6,584 nucleotides of DNA. It comes from an uncultured Bacilli bacterium. Its GTDB lineage: Bacteria; Bacillota_I; Bacilli_A; RF39; UBA660. Both the position numbers and the translations under genes were made by a program. The stretch's first letter is position 1. Each line of letters starts with the position of its first letter. The notes below the pieces were generated by a model. It was not told where the DNA came from. It saw only the letters and a list, made by a program, of their open reading frames with translations, and did no database searches. Location: positions 1 through 6,584 of the forward strand of contig CANROR010000063.1 of the NCBI GenBank assembly GCA_947632275.1, given 5' to 3'. Below, in pieces: positions 1-5,886 of this stretch.

Positions 1-44
1 TATTTTTACCTTTTTTACTTCTTTTTTAGGTTATTTTAATTTTT

Positions 45-60
45 AAATCACTGGTGATTT
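45..60. repeat. Near-perfect palindrome beyond the transposase truncation
   Basis: AAATCAC (45-51) and GTGATTT (54-60) are exact inverted repeats around a TG dinucleotide. The right arm also pairs with AATCACC at 77-83: GGTGATT at 53-59 is its exact reverse complement. The two overlapping inverted repeats therefore bracket the premature transposase stop codon. They could be a protein-binding palindrome, part of a hairpin, or a scar of the rearrangement that truncated the IS. In such AT-rich DNA, chance cannot be excluded. Confidence 0.4.
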
Positions 61-71
61 TATTCTTTAAA

Positions 72-1004
72 TTAACAATCACCATAAAATCTTATAATTC
101 CATTTTTTATTTTATTTTCTTTATTTCCTTCCGTATTTAGTAATTTTACTACTGTATCATCCCAATGAAGGATTTTTAATTTGGGCATTTCTTTTTTTAA
201 TTCTTCATTAAAATTTTCTACTTTTTCTGCTGCTCGTTTTTGTAATTTGACCAAATAACCTTCGGATAAATCTATTTCTTCATTCGTTATTCCTTTGATA
301 TGTTTTCTTACTTTATTTATTGCTACATTACTTTCATTCATTAAACTTAAGGCTAGGGCATTTACATTATTACCATAGCTTACTCCTCTTGGTAGATCTT
401 TATTAGCACTTATTATTTTTCCACATTTTAAACATTTATAATTATGAATTTTATTTCTTGTTCTATATACCTTTACTTTAAAATCTATTATATCTGAGGT
501 TACGACATTTTCTTCTTTTAACTCTCCTCCACATTCATTACATTTTTCTAATGTATGTTCTACTGTTTCTGTTATTTCTTCTTCTTTGAATGATTCTAAT
601 TTATGTCTTTTATGACCTTTTTGACCTCCAATGGTTTTTTCACTGGCTTTTCGATTATTTGGTATGGCTACACCAATTTTATTTTTACTTGATGGTAAAT
701 TACTATTGGCACTATTAGTATTTAATTTCTTTTCTAATTCTTCTATTTTATTATTTAGTTTATTTATGATTGGTTCATATTCTTTTCGAATCTTTTGACT
801 TGCTTCTTCAACTCCTTGAGCTACTAACTTGGCTATTCTTTCTTGTTCTTTTTCCACATATCTTTTATGAACATTTTCTAAAGAATTAGCTTTGGTTATT
901 GCTTGATACAATTGCTTACTTAATTTGGCATTTTGATATTCTAAGTCTTCTACACGGTGTCTTAATTCAAAATTTTGTTTTAATAAATTACTACTACTTT
1001 CCAT
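72..1004 (-). pseudogene. IS66-family transposase, C-terminal catalytic part missing
   Basis: The 310-residue product matches the front part of an IS66 (TnpC, ISBst12-like single-ORF type) transposase; the family is usually about 500 residues. Residues 10-95 are coiled-coil-like. The linker holds the typical N-S-N-L-P-S-S-K (about 100-107) and GGQKGHKRHKL (126-136). The zinc-binding module has CxxC pairs at 155/158 and 191/194. The helical segment is followed by LHWDDT (279-284), where D282 should be the first Asp of the DDE triad, and then RFYGD (305-309). After that the frame gives one Cys and a stop, so the second Asp and the Glu are absent. Neither other frame continues the family in the 71 bases left. 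The ATG at 1004 is the first possible start, since an in-frame TGA lies 12 bases upstream. No Shine-Dalgarno sits at normal distance. It should be inactive in transposition, though the DNA-binding part could still be made. Confidence 0.85.
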
Positions 1005-1010
1005 ATTTTT

Positions 1011-1019
1011 AGTATATCA
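1011..1019 (-). promoter_or_regulatory. Possible extended -10 promoter of the transposase
   Basis: On the minus strand the sequence reads TGATATACT, a TGn extended -10 motif followed by TATACT (one mismatch to TATAAT). It ends six bases before the transposase ATG. A start site at the usual distance would fall at or next to the ATG, giving a leaderless or nearly leaderless message. That agrees with the lack of a Shine-Dalgarno at normal spacing. No good -35 is visible; 17 bases upstream reads ATGCAA. Confidence 0.35.
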
Positions 1020-1066
1020 AGCGTTTTCTTTTTTTGCATCCTTTTTGACACTCTTTTTACATAAAT

Positions 1067-1080
1067 CCGTGAATAGTAAC
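1067..1080. other. Possible IS66 terminal inverted repeat
   Basis: CCGTGAATAGTAAC on the plus strand (GTTACTATTCACGG on the minus strand) lies about 63-76 bases upstream of the transposase start. That is where the left end of a minimal single-ORF IS66 element would be expected. The partner repeat is outside the window or lost, so the assignment rests on position and a loose resemblance to GTAA-type ends. Confidence 0.3.
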
Positions 1081-1105
1081 AGGAAAAGGTTTCTTTTTCC
1101 TTTTT
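1081..1105 (+). terminator. Rho-independent terminator between IS remnant and gltX
   Basis: GGAAAAGG (1082-1089), a TTT loop, and CTTTTTCC (1093-1100) form an 8-bp stem with one G-T wobble. A1081 and T1101 add a ninth pair. Five T follow directly, then ATTTT. The T run is only on the plus-strand side, so it would stop rightward transcripts. No plus-strand gene is visible upstream. It may be the terminator of a gene separated from it by the IS, a barrier to read-through from the IS side, or a leader attenuator. It is too short and simple to be a T-box. Confidence 0.6.
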
Positions 1106-1109
1106 ATTT

Positions 1110-1118
1110 TGATAAAAT
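1110..1118 (+). promoter_or_regulatory. Possible extended -10 element for gltX
   Basis: TGATAAAAT contains a TGn extension and TAAAAT (one mismatch to TATAAT). The predicted start site, near 1125, would fall inside the gltX Shine-Dalgarno and leave a very short leader, which argues against it. The -35 position (about 1090-1095, TTTCTT) is poor. A perfect TTGACA lies at 1045-1050, but no -10 follows it at 16-18 bases. The gltX promoter is therefore not settled. Confidence 0.25.
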
Positions 1119-1122
1119 ATTG

Positions 1123-1130
1123 AAAGGAAG
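1123..1130 (+). promoter_or_regulatory. gltX ribosome binding site
   Basis: AAAGGAAG sits eight bases before the ATG at 1139, ideal spacing. It overlaps the in-frame GTG at 1130, which therefore cannot be the start. This decides for the ATG and a protein beginning MRTRYAPSPTG, as is usual in the family. Confidence 0.8.
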
Positions 1131-1138
1131 TGATTTTT

Positions 1139-2551
1139 ATGCGAACTAGATATGCGCCAAGTCCAACCGGTTATATGCACATTGGTAATTTAAGAACGGC
1201 TATTTTTGAATATGCGTTAGCTAAAAAATATCAAGGCGATTTTATTTTAAGAATCGAAGATACTGATCAAGCTCGAAAAGTAGAAGGAGCTATTGATTTT
1301 ATATATAAAACTTTAGAGTTATGTGGTTTTAAAATTGATGAAGGCCCTCTTAACCCGGGCAAATTTGGTCCTTATATGCAAAGTGAAAGATTGGATCTTT
1401 ATAAAAAGTATGCTTTAGAACTTGTCGAAAAAGGTAAGGCTTACTATTGTTTTTGCACGGAAGAAGAACTAGAAGCACTACGGCAAAAATGTGCTTTAAG
1501 AAATAGACCTTTTGTTTATGATGGAAGGTGTAGTAAACTTCCGCATGAAAAGATTGAAGAAAATTTAAAAAATGGTGTGCCATATGTTATTAGACAAAAA
1601 ATGCCTAAGACGGGATATACGATTGTTAAAGATGAAATCTATGGCGAAATAAAAATTGATAATAGCATTTTAGATGACCAAATCTTACTTAAAAGCGATG
1701 GTTTTCCAACTTATAATTTTGCCAATGTTATTGATGACCATTTAATGGCTATTACCCATGTTATTCGGGGGAAAGAATATCTTGATCAAACCGCCAAATA
1801 TAATTTATTATATGAAGCTTTTGATTGGGAAAAACCAACTTATATTCATGTAGCCATGGTTCTAGGGGAAGATGGCACTAAACTTTCGAAAAGAAATGGC
1901 GATGCTTCCTTCATGGATTTATATGACGAAGGTTTTTTGCCCGAAGCAATTGTTAATTATTTATCCCTTTTAGGTTGGAGTCCCGCGGATAACCAAGAAG
2001 TATTTACAATGGCCGAATTAATTAATAAATTTGATGAAAAAAGGATAAGTAAATCTTCTAGTCAATATGATGTGAAAAAAATAGAATGGTTTAATCACCA
2101 ATATATTAAAAATATGGATGACGATGTTTATTTAAATTGGGTCAAAAAATATTTTGTTAATCCGGATCCAACTAAAGATGAAAAATGGGTTGAACATCTA
2201 CTTTTAATTTATAAAAATCAACTTAATTATGGGAAAGAAATAAATACTTTAGTGCAAGATTTCTTCACGGATAATTATAATCCTAATGAAGAGTGTCAAG
2301 AATTTTTAAAAAGTGATCCAATTATTCCCGAAGTAATTAAAACATTTAAAATGGAAATTGAAAATCGAGAATGGACTATTGAAAATATTAACGAAGCCAT
2401 TAATAAAACCAAAGAAAAATTAAATGTTAAAGGTAAACTTTTATATATGCCAATCAGAATTGCCACTTCGGGCATTATGCATGGTCCAGAACTAGCTGAT
2501 ACCATTTATTTAATTGGTCAAGAAAAAGTTATGGCGAGGTTAAATAAATAA
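1139..2551 (+). CDS. gltX: Glutamyl-tRNA synthetase (glutamate--tRNA ligase)
   Basis: This cytosolic class I aminoacyl-tRNA synthetase charges tRNA-Glu with glutamate using ATP. In bacteria that also use GatCAB it may charge tRNA-Gln as well; the sequence alone does not settle which type this is. The 470-residue product is full length for the family. It starts with the Rossmann fold carrying APSPTG and the HIGH motif as HIGN (14-17). The KMSKS motif is KLSKR (248-252), preceded by GEDGT. A zinc-site pattern of C104-x-C106-x24-C131 matches the spacing in E. coli GluRS. The usual following His is Lys here, and H136 could be an alternative ligand. The C-terminal half is the helical anticodon-binding region, ending with the typical HGPELADTIYLIGQEKV. 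It is first in an operon and its stop overlaps the next start (TAATG). I chose the ATG over the GTG nine bases upstream because of the ribosome binding site. Confidence 0.97.
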   Translation: MRTRYAPSPTGYMHIGNLRTAIFEYALAKKYQGDFILRIEDTDQARKVEGAIDFIYKTLELCGFKIDEGPLNPGKFGPYMQSERLDLYKKYALELVEKGKAYYCFCTEEELEALRQKCALRNRPFVYDGRCSKLPHEKIEENLKNGVPYVIRQKMPKTGYTIVKDEIYGEIKIDNSILDDQILLKSDGFPTYNFANVIDDHLMAITHVIRGKEYLDQTAKYNLLYEAFDWEKPTYIHVAMVLGEDGTKLSKRNGDASFMDLYDEGFLPEAIVNYLSLLGWSPADNQEVFTMAELINKFDEKRISKSSSQYDVKKIEWFNHQYIKNMDDDVYLNWVKKYFVNPDPTKDEKWVEHLLLIYKNQLNYGKEINTLVQDFFTDNYNPNEECQEFLKSDPIIPEVIKTFKMEIENREWTIENINEAINKTKEKLNVKGKLLYMPIRIATSGIMHGPELADTIYLIGQEKVMARLNK

Positions 2552-2949
2552 TGAAATTAGTAAAAAAGATAATTATTTTATTAGTAGTTGTCGGCCTCGG
2601 CTTTTTCATTTATAAATTCTTTTTTGCTTGTAATAAAGTAAACGCCGGCTTCAACCAAAATTTTACTTTAAATGTTTTAGATTATGCGAAAATAAAAGAT
2701 GAAGTTTGGGTAAAATTATTAAGTGTGAAAGATAGGCAATGCAAAGAAGAAGATTGTCAAAGAGGAGGCCAAATAGAATATAATTTAGTAGTGATAAGTG
2801 ATCGGCGTTTACAATTTGTCACCTTAAGCACGTTAGAAAAGAAGACGATAGAAATTAAAAAAACTAATTATGTTTTAGAATTAGTGGATGGTACTTCTTT
2901 AGAACAAGCTACTTTTAAATTGAATTATATTGAGGAGAAAGAAAAATGA
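2551..2949 (+). CDS. Small membrane-anchored or secreted protein of unknown function
   Basis: I cannot assign a named family. The 132-residue product starts with a basic MKLVKK and a hydrophobic segment at about 7-26. This is either an uncleaved N-terminal anchor or a signal sequence. The segment ends in F-F-A-C27, a poor lipobox, so a lipoprotein is possible but not favoured. The remainder (about 35-128) looks like a beta-rich extracytoplasmic domain. It contains VKLLSVKDRQCKEEDCQ, with C64 and C69 four residues apart. This resembles widespread uncharacterised bacterial proteins with a 'DSRCP..v.C' signature followed by beta strands; that likeness is from memory. The two Cys could form a disulfide outside the membrane. 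The start is supported by GAGGT upstream and by TAATG coupling to gltX; its TGA overlaps the cysS ATG by four bases. Its position between two tRNA synthetase genes implies co-expression, not necessarily a shared function. Confidence 0.85.
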   Translation: MKLVKKIIILLVVVGLGFFIYKFFFACNKVNAGFNQNFTLNVLDYAKIKDEVWVKLLSVKDRQCKEEDCQRGGQIEYNLVVISDRRLQFVTLSTLEKKTIEIKKTNYVLELVDGTSLEQATFKLNYIEEKEK

Positions 2950-4334
2950 GAATATATAATACTTTAACGAGACAAAAAGAAGAATTTATTCCATGGCACG
3001 ATGATGAAGTGACATTTTATACCTGTGGCCCAACCGTTTATCATTATGCTCATATTGGTAACATGCGTAATTATATTGGTCACGATATTTTAGATCGGAC
3101 TTTAAGATATTTAGGCTATAATGTCAAACGGGCAATGAATATTACCGATGTCGGCCATTTAACAAGTGATGCTGATACCGGCGATGATAAAATGGTAGCT
3201 TCTGCCCAAAAAGAACATAAAACGGTTATGGATATTGCCAAATTTTATACGGATGCTTTTTTCCACGATTATGATTTACTAAATTTAAGAAGACCCGACA
3301 TTGTCAGTGCGGCGACGGAGAATATTGATTATTATATTGAAATTATCGAAAATTTATTAGCCAAAGATTATGCTTATATCGCCGGGGGTAATGTTTATTT
3401 TGATACTTCCAAATTAAAGGATTATTATCGGCTTAGTAACCATCAAGAAGAAGATTTGCAAATTGGCGTTCGAGAAGGTGTTACAGAAGATAAAAATAAG
3501 AAAAATAAAACGGATTTTGTTTTATGGTTTACCAAATCTAAGTTTGCCGATCAAGAATTAAAATGGGATAGTCCTTGGGGCGAAGGTTATCCGGGTTGGC
3601 ATATTGAATGCACGGGCATTAGTACCAAGTATCTCGGTGAATATTTAGACATCCATGGGGGTGGGGTTGATAATATTTTTCCGCATCATACTAACGAAAT
3701 TGCCCAAAGTGAAGCCTATCTAGGTCATCCTTGGTGTAAATATTGGTTTCATAATGAACATTTAAATGATGAGGCCGGGAAAATGAGTAAAAGCCATGGT
3801 GCCATTTTAACGGTATCGGTTTTACAAGAAAAAGGTTATGATCCTTTAAGCTTTCGGTATTTATGTTTACAAAGTCATTACCGGAAACAATTAGTTTTTA
3901 GTTTTGATTCCCTAACTGGGGCCGAAAATGCTTATAAAAAATTATGGAAAAAAACGGCCAGTTTAAAAGAAGCAACGACTTATAATTCGGAAGAATTTAG
4001 GAAATGGGATAATTTATTTCGCCAAGCTTTAGAAGATGATTTAAATACGGCCAATGCTTTAACGGTTTGCTATGATTTACTTAAAAGTGATGTTAATGAG
4101 GCTACCAAATATAATTTAATTAAAGCTTGGGATCAAGTCTTAGCCTTAAATCTTTTAGAAAAAGCGACTACTAAAGCGGTTGATGAAGAATATATTTTAG
4201 CCATGATTGAAAAACGGAAAATGGCGAAAGAAAATAAAGATTATGCGACTGCTGATGCGATTAGAGATGAATTAAAAAATCAAGGTATTAATTTAATTGA
4301 TACGAAAGAAGGAACTACTTACGAAATAAAATAG
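2946..4334 (+). CDS. cysS: Cysteinyl-tRNA synthetase (cysteine--tRNA ligase)
   Basis: This cytosolic class I synthetase charges tRNA-Cys with cysteine. The 462-residue length is normal. The catalytic-site zinc ligands are all recognisable: C27 in TCGPTVY, C222 in WHIECTGIS, and H247 and E251 in PHHTNEIAQSEA. HIGH is present as HIGN (36-39) and KMSKS is intact (279-283, GKMSKSHG). MNITDVGH (64-71) and DFVLW (190-194) are typical. The C-terminal helical region contains RKMAKENKDYATADAIRDEL, the usual CysRS segment, then a short tail. A strong ribosome binding site, GAGGAGA (2932-2938), lies inside the end of the preceding gene seven bases before the ATG. The four-base ATGA overlap suggests translational coupling. 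CGG arginine codons are common and fall at family-conserved Arg positions. The last codons form the left arm of a putative terminator. Confidence 0.97.
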   Translation: MRIYNTLTRQKEEFIPWHDDEVTFYTCGPTVYHYAHIGNMRNYIGHDILDRTLRYLGYNVKRAMNITDVGHLTSDADTGDDKMVASAQKEHKTVMDIAKFYTDAFFHDYDLLNLRRPDIVSAATENIDYYIEIIENLLAKDYAYIAGGNVYFDTSKLKDYYRLSNHQEEDLQIGVREGVTEDKNKKNKTDFVLWFTKSKFADQELKWDSPWGEGYPGWHIECTGISTKYLGEYLDIHGGGVDNIFPHHTNEIAQSEAYLGHPWCKYWFHNEHLNDEAGKMSKSHGAILTVSVLQEKGYDPLSFRYLCLQSHYRKQLVFSFDSLTGAENAYKKLWKKTASLKEATTYNSEEFRKWDNLFRQALEDDLNTANALTVCYDLLKSDVNEATKYNLIKAWDQVLALNLLEKATTKAVDEEYILAMIEKRKMAKENKDYATADAIRDELKNQGINLIDTKEGTTYEIK

Positions 4335-4344
4335 TAGTTTTTTT
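4313..4344 (+). terminator. Probable terminator overlapping the 3' end of cysS
   Basis: AACTACT (4313-4319) and AGTAGTT (4333-4339) are exact inverted repeats separated by 13 bases and followed by TTTTT. The left arm is in the last cysS codons, and the TAG stop (4332-4334) enters the right arm. The stem is weak, with only two G-C pairs and a long loop. Position and T run support a partial or full terminator for the gltX operon. Confidence 0.5.
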
Positions 4345-4357
4345 GTGATTTATTTAG

Positions 4358-4363
4358 TACAAT
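4358..4363 (+). promoter_or_regulatory. Possible -10 element of the second operon
   Basis: TACAAT is one mismatch from TATAAT and lies in the only non-coding gap (4335-4382) before the right-hand operon. The -35 region 16-18 bases upstream is not recognisable. The expected start site, near 4370, would fall in the ribosome binding site AAGAGGG (4368-4374). A promoter is logically needed if the cysS hairpin terminates, but this assignment is weak. Confidence 0.3.
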
Positions 4364-4382
4364 TAAGAAGAGGGTAGATAAT

Positions 4383-4526
4383 ATGAAAATAGAAAAATGG
4401 CAATATAATGATGAAGAAGTGGAAGTTCCTATTGTGGATGATGAGGAAATTGAAAGAAACGTTGATGAATCCTTAGATAAAACGCAACCAATCGAAATTA
4501 TTAATGATGAGGATGCTTATGAATAA
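4383..4526 (+). CDS. Small highly acidic protein, 47 residues, unknown function
   Basis: The ATG follows AAGAGGG (4368-4374) with eight bases of spacing, a good ribosome binding site, so this short frame is probably translated. The product begins MKIEKWQYNDEEVEVPIV and ends NDEDAYE. I count 18 Asp/Glu against four Lys/Arg, with no Cys, no hydrophobic segment and no signal peptide. It should be soluble, cytosolic and possibly disordered. Its end overlaps the start of the next gene by eight bases, and the ribosome binding site for that gene lies inside it, so the two are probably translationally coupled. It could be a partner or chaperone of the next protein, or a leader frame that mainly sets the next gene's translation. 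I recognise no family. Lack of Cys argues against a lanthipeptide precursor. Confidence 0.65.
   Translation: MKIEKWQYNDEEVEVPIVDDEEIERNVDESLDKTQPIEIINDEDAYE
4509..4512 (+). promoter_or_regulatory. Ribosome binding site deciding the 4519 start
   Basis: GAGG ends six bases before the ATG at 4519. The in-frame ATGs at 4504 and 4507 lie upstream of it, and the one at 4513 lies directly against it, so none of them can use it. This favours a protein beginning MNNYKQMEQF. Confidence 0.6.
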
Positions 4527-5886
4527 TTATAAACAAATGGAGCAATTTTTAGAGCAAATTAAAACTTTTGCGAAATCTAATCCCGAGAAAGTTATTGATT
4601 ATAAATTTGTTTATTCATTGTTGATTAGATTTAATTTGCTATCGAGAGCAGTTTCGGAAAAAGTTGATGATTTATGGCCCGAAATTAAAGATTCTGTTAC
4701 AAAAAATACGGATGGTTTAACTAGAAGTGGTCATTTTGGCAGTTTTTTACTTTTTAATCGGGGGATGTTAAATAGTAATGAAGTTAAATTGTATCTACCT
4801 ACAAAAAGAGATAATTTAGTTTCCACAGTAACTGAATTAGAACATTTTATGGCCGAAAATAATATGGCTCATCAATTAAAAGTGGCTAATAAAATGCGCA
4901 ATGATAATATTGTTATTCGGGTTAATACTTTAGAAGAAGCGCAAAAGTTAGTCGAATTTGCCAAACTAAATGTTAATTTAAATCGAAATTTATTAAAAGT
5001 TAATCCGTTCTTAGCTAATGATGCCGGTGTTGGTTTAGCTATGGATAATAATGAATCTTTTAATACCGTTTTAAGTGAATTAATTGCAGATTTTATAAAT
5101 ATGAAGAAAAATTATAATTATGCGAATGTTACAATTGAAGAATTTAATCGTTATATTTTAAAAAGATATTATGCTTTAAAAAATGAAAGAGCAACCAGTG
5201 CCAATTTAGATTTATTAGATATTTATTATCTTTTATTAAATACGACACATAAAAATTTTCAAGTTACCGATTTTTATGATTTTGCTTATCAAAAACAAAC
5301 GGATAAATATGATATAAAAAGACAAAGAATTGTAGATCCGTATTTTTATTTTGAACAAGCCCTAAAAGAAACGGCCCGGAAATATCCTCAAAATTTGAAA
5401 AGAGCAATTAAAGAAGCCTTAAACGGTAATTTAAATTATTTTACCAATGATGCCCATGCGCGCGATGGTTTAAAAAAATATGTTTCGCCCGAACAAGTTT
5501 GGATGTTTTTAGTAGAAAAAGCCAAAAGTGTTGGTTATGATGTTAATTTAAATGAAGAGACTTTAATTAATTTATATTTAGATACTTTTTATCAAGAAAA
5601 TTCTTATCAAGAACAATATGGCATTATTAAACAAGCTTATCTGACAACTTATGAGAAATATGATTACAGTCAAGCTCATGGAGCTCTAGTTAATTTAATT
5701 AGAAGTGGCCGAATTGAGTATTTTACTAATGACTTAGGTTTTAGAGATGCCCTTAGGGAAAAAGTTGTAGGCCATGATATTATCCAAATATTTCGCCAAA
5801 ATGTTCCTGAATTAATGAATTTTAATGATATTAATGTTGTTATAAAATATGTTGAAGATGACTTTAATAAAGGTTTAAAATTATAA
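4519..5886 (+). CDS. Unrecognised protein with HopA1-like N-terminal region and C-terminal repeats
   Basis: The 455-residue product has no signal peptide or membrane segment and is probably cytosolic. Residues 1-65 are helical. Residues 70-195 follow the order seen in HopA1-like (type III effector HopA1/phosphothreonine-lyase-related) proteins: SGHFGSF (70-76), VKLYLP (89-94), HQLKV (118-122), R127-x-D129 followed by NIVIRV (130-135), NPF (162-164), GVGLAMD (170-176), and ESF (179-181) leading into a helix. This comes from remembered family patterns, and identity is clearly low. Residues 200-275 are helical and rich in Tyr. Residues 278-331 and 370-425 form a diverged repeat with YFTND then RD-x-L in each copy. 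The gene overlaps the acidic ORF upstream by eight bases and plsC downstream by one (TAATG). In-frame ATGs at 4504, 4507 and 4513 are alternatives, but the ribosome binding site favours 4519. The function is unknown; if the HopA1 link holds, a lyase or peptide/protein-modifying role is conceivable. Confidence 0.85.
   Translation: MNNYKQMEQFLEQIKTFAKSNPEKVIDYKFVYSLLIRFNLLSRAVSEKVDDLWPEIKDSVTKNTDGLTRSGHFGSFLLFNRGMLNSNEVKLYLPTKRDNLVSTVTELEHFMAENNMAHQLKVANKMRNDNIVIRVNTLEEAQKLVEFAKLNVNLNRNLLKVNPFLANDAGVGLAMDNNESFNTVLSELIADFINMKKNYNYANVTIEEFNRYILKRYYALKNERATSANLDLLDIYYLLLNTTHKNFQVTDFYDFAYQKQTDKYDIKRQRIVDPYFYFEQALKETARKYPQNLKRAIKEALNGNLNYFTNDAHARDGLKKYVSPEQVWMFLVEKAKSVGYDVNLNEETLINLYLDTFYQENSYQEQYGIIKQAYLTTYEKYDYSQAHGALVNLIRSGRIEYFTNDLGFRDALREKVVGHDIIQIFRQNVPELMNFNDINVVIKYVEDDFNKGLKL
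5350..5793 (+). repeat. Two-copy diverged protein repeat within the 455-aa protein
   Basis: Residues 278-331 and 370-425 align with a two-residue gap. Shared features are QA near the start, K-Y, an A-x-x-x-L helix, then N/E-YFTND (306-311 and 400-405), R-D-x-L (315-318 and 409-412) and a following K-V/Y-V helix. This suggests an internal duplication of a helical unit, with about 38 residues between copies. It is a protein-level repeat; the DNA copies have diverged. Confidence 0.65.

Larger units (their letters stand above)
72..1080 (-). mobile_element. IS66-family insertion sequence remnant
   Basis: This stretch holds a 3'-truncated IS66-type transposase gene plus about 75 bases upstream of it. 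The outer limit near 1080 is inferred: read on the minus strand, a GTTACTATTCACGG segment lies there and could be a terminal inverted repeat. IS66 ends are usually GTAA-like, so the match is only approximate. No opposite end is visible, because the transposase stops at 72 and the remaining 71 bases show no continuation in any frame. No target-site duplication can be tested without the other end. The element is either decayed or interrupted. By eye its codon use lacks the CGG arginine codons frequent in cysS, which fits foreign origin. Confidence 0.65.

Noticed and set aside
1..44. Gene or CRISPR-like repeat in the T-rich left edge
   Set aside because: Only low-complexity T runs are present. 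No start with a ribosome binding site, no spaced repeats, and too little sequence to judge.
1045..1050. Perfect TTGACA as an outward-facing IS promoter driving gltX
   Set aside because: At 16-18 bases downstream the sequence is around CGTGAA/GTGAAT, not a -10 element, and a terminator follows before gltX.
1130..1138. GTG start nine bases upstream of the gltX ATG
   Set aside because: It overlaps the ribosome binding site, and family members begin right at the M-x-x-R-x-APSPTG position given by the ATG at 1139.
1081..1138. T-box or other riboswitch upstream of gltX
   Set aside because: The leader is under 60 bases, with only a simple terminator hairpin and no room for a specifier stem or T-box sequence.
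980..1180. Minus-strand 66-codon open frame across the tnp/gltX gap
   Set aside because: It overlaps the transposase start and the conserved gltX N-terminus, crosses the terminator hairpin, and has no recognisable protein features.
1350..1583. Minus-strand open frame inside gltX
   Set aside because: It is antisense to conserved gltX codons and is a compositional shadow.
2296..2505. Minus-strand open frame inside the gltX 3' part
   Set aside because: It is antisense to the conserved anticodon-binding region. Its hydrophobic look comes from reversed AT-rich codons.
2947..4334. Alternative genetic code (TGA as Trp, or CGG/AGG reassigned)
   Set aside because: Trp is TGG throughout and no internal TGA occurs in long genes. 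CGG in cysS (such as in the HYRKQL and FRYL segments) and AGG in gltX (DGRC) occupy arginines conserved in these families.
4383..4526. Lanthipeptide-type precursor peptide next to a lyase-like gene
   Set aside because: The 47-aa product has no Cys, only one Ser and one Thr, and no leader/core boundary.
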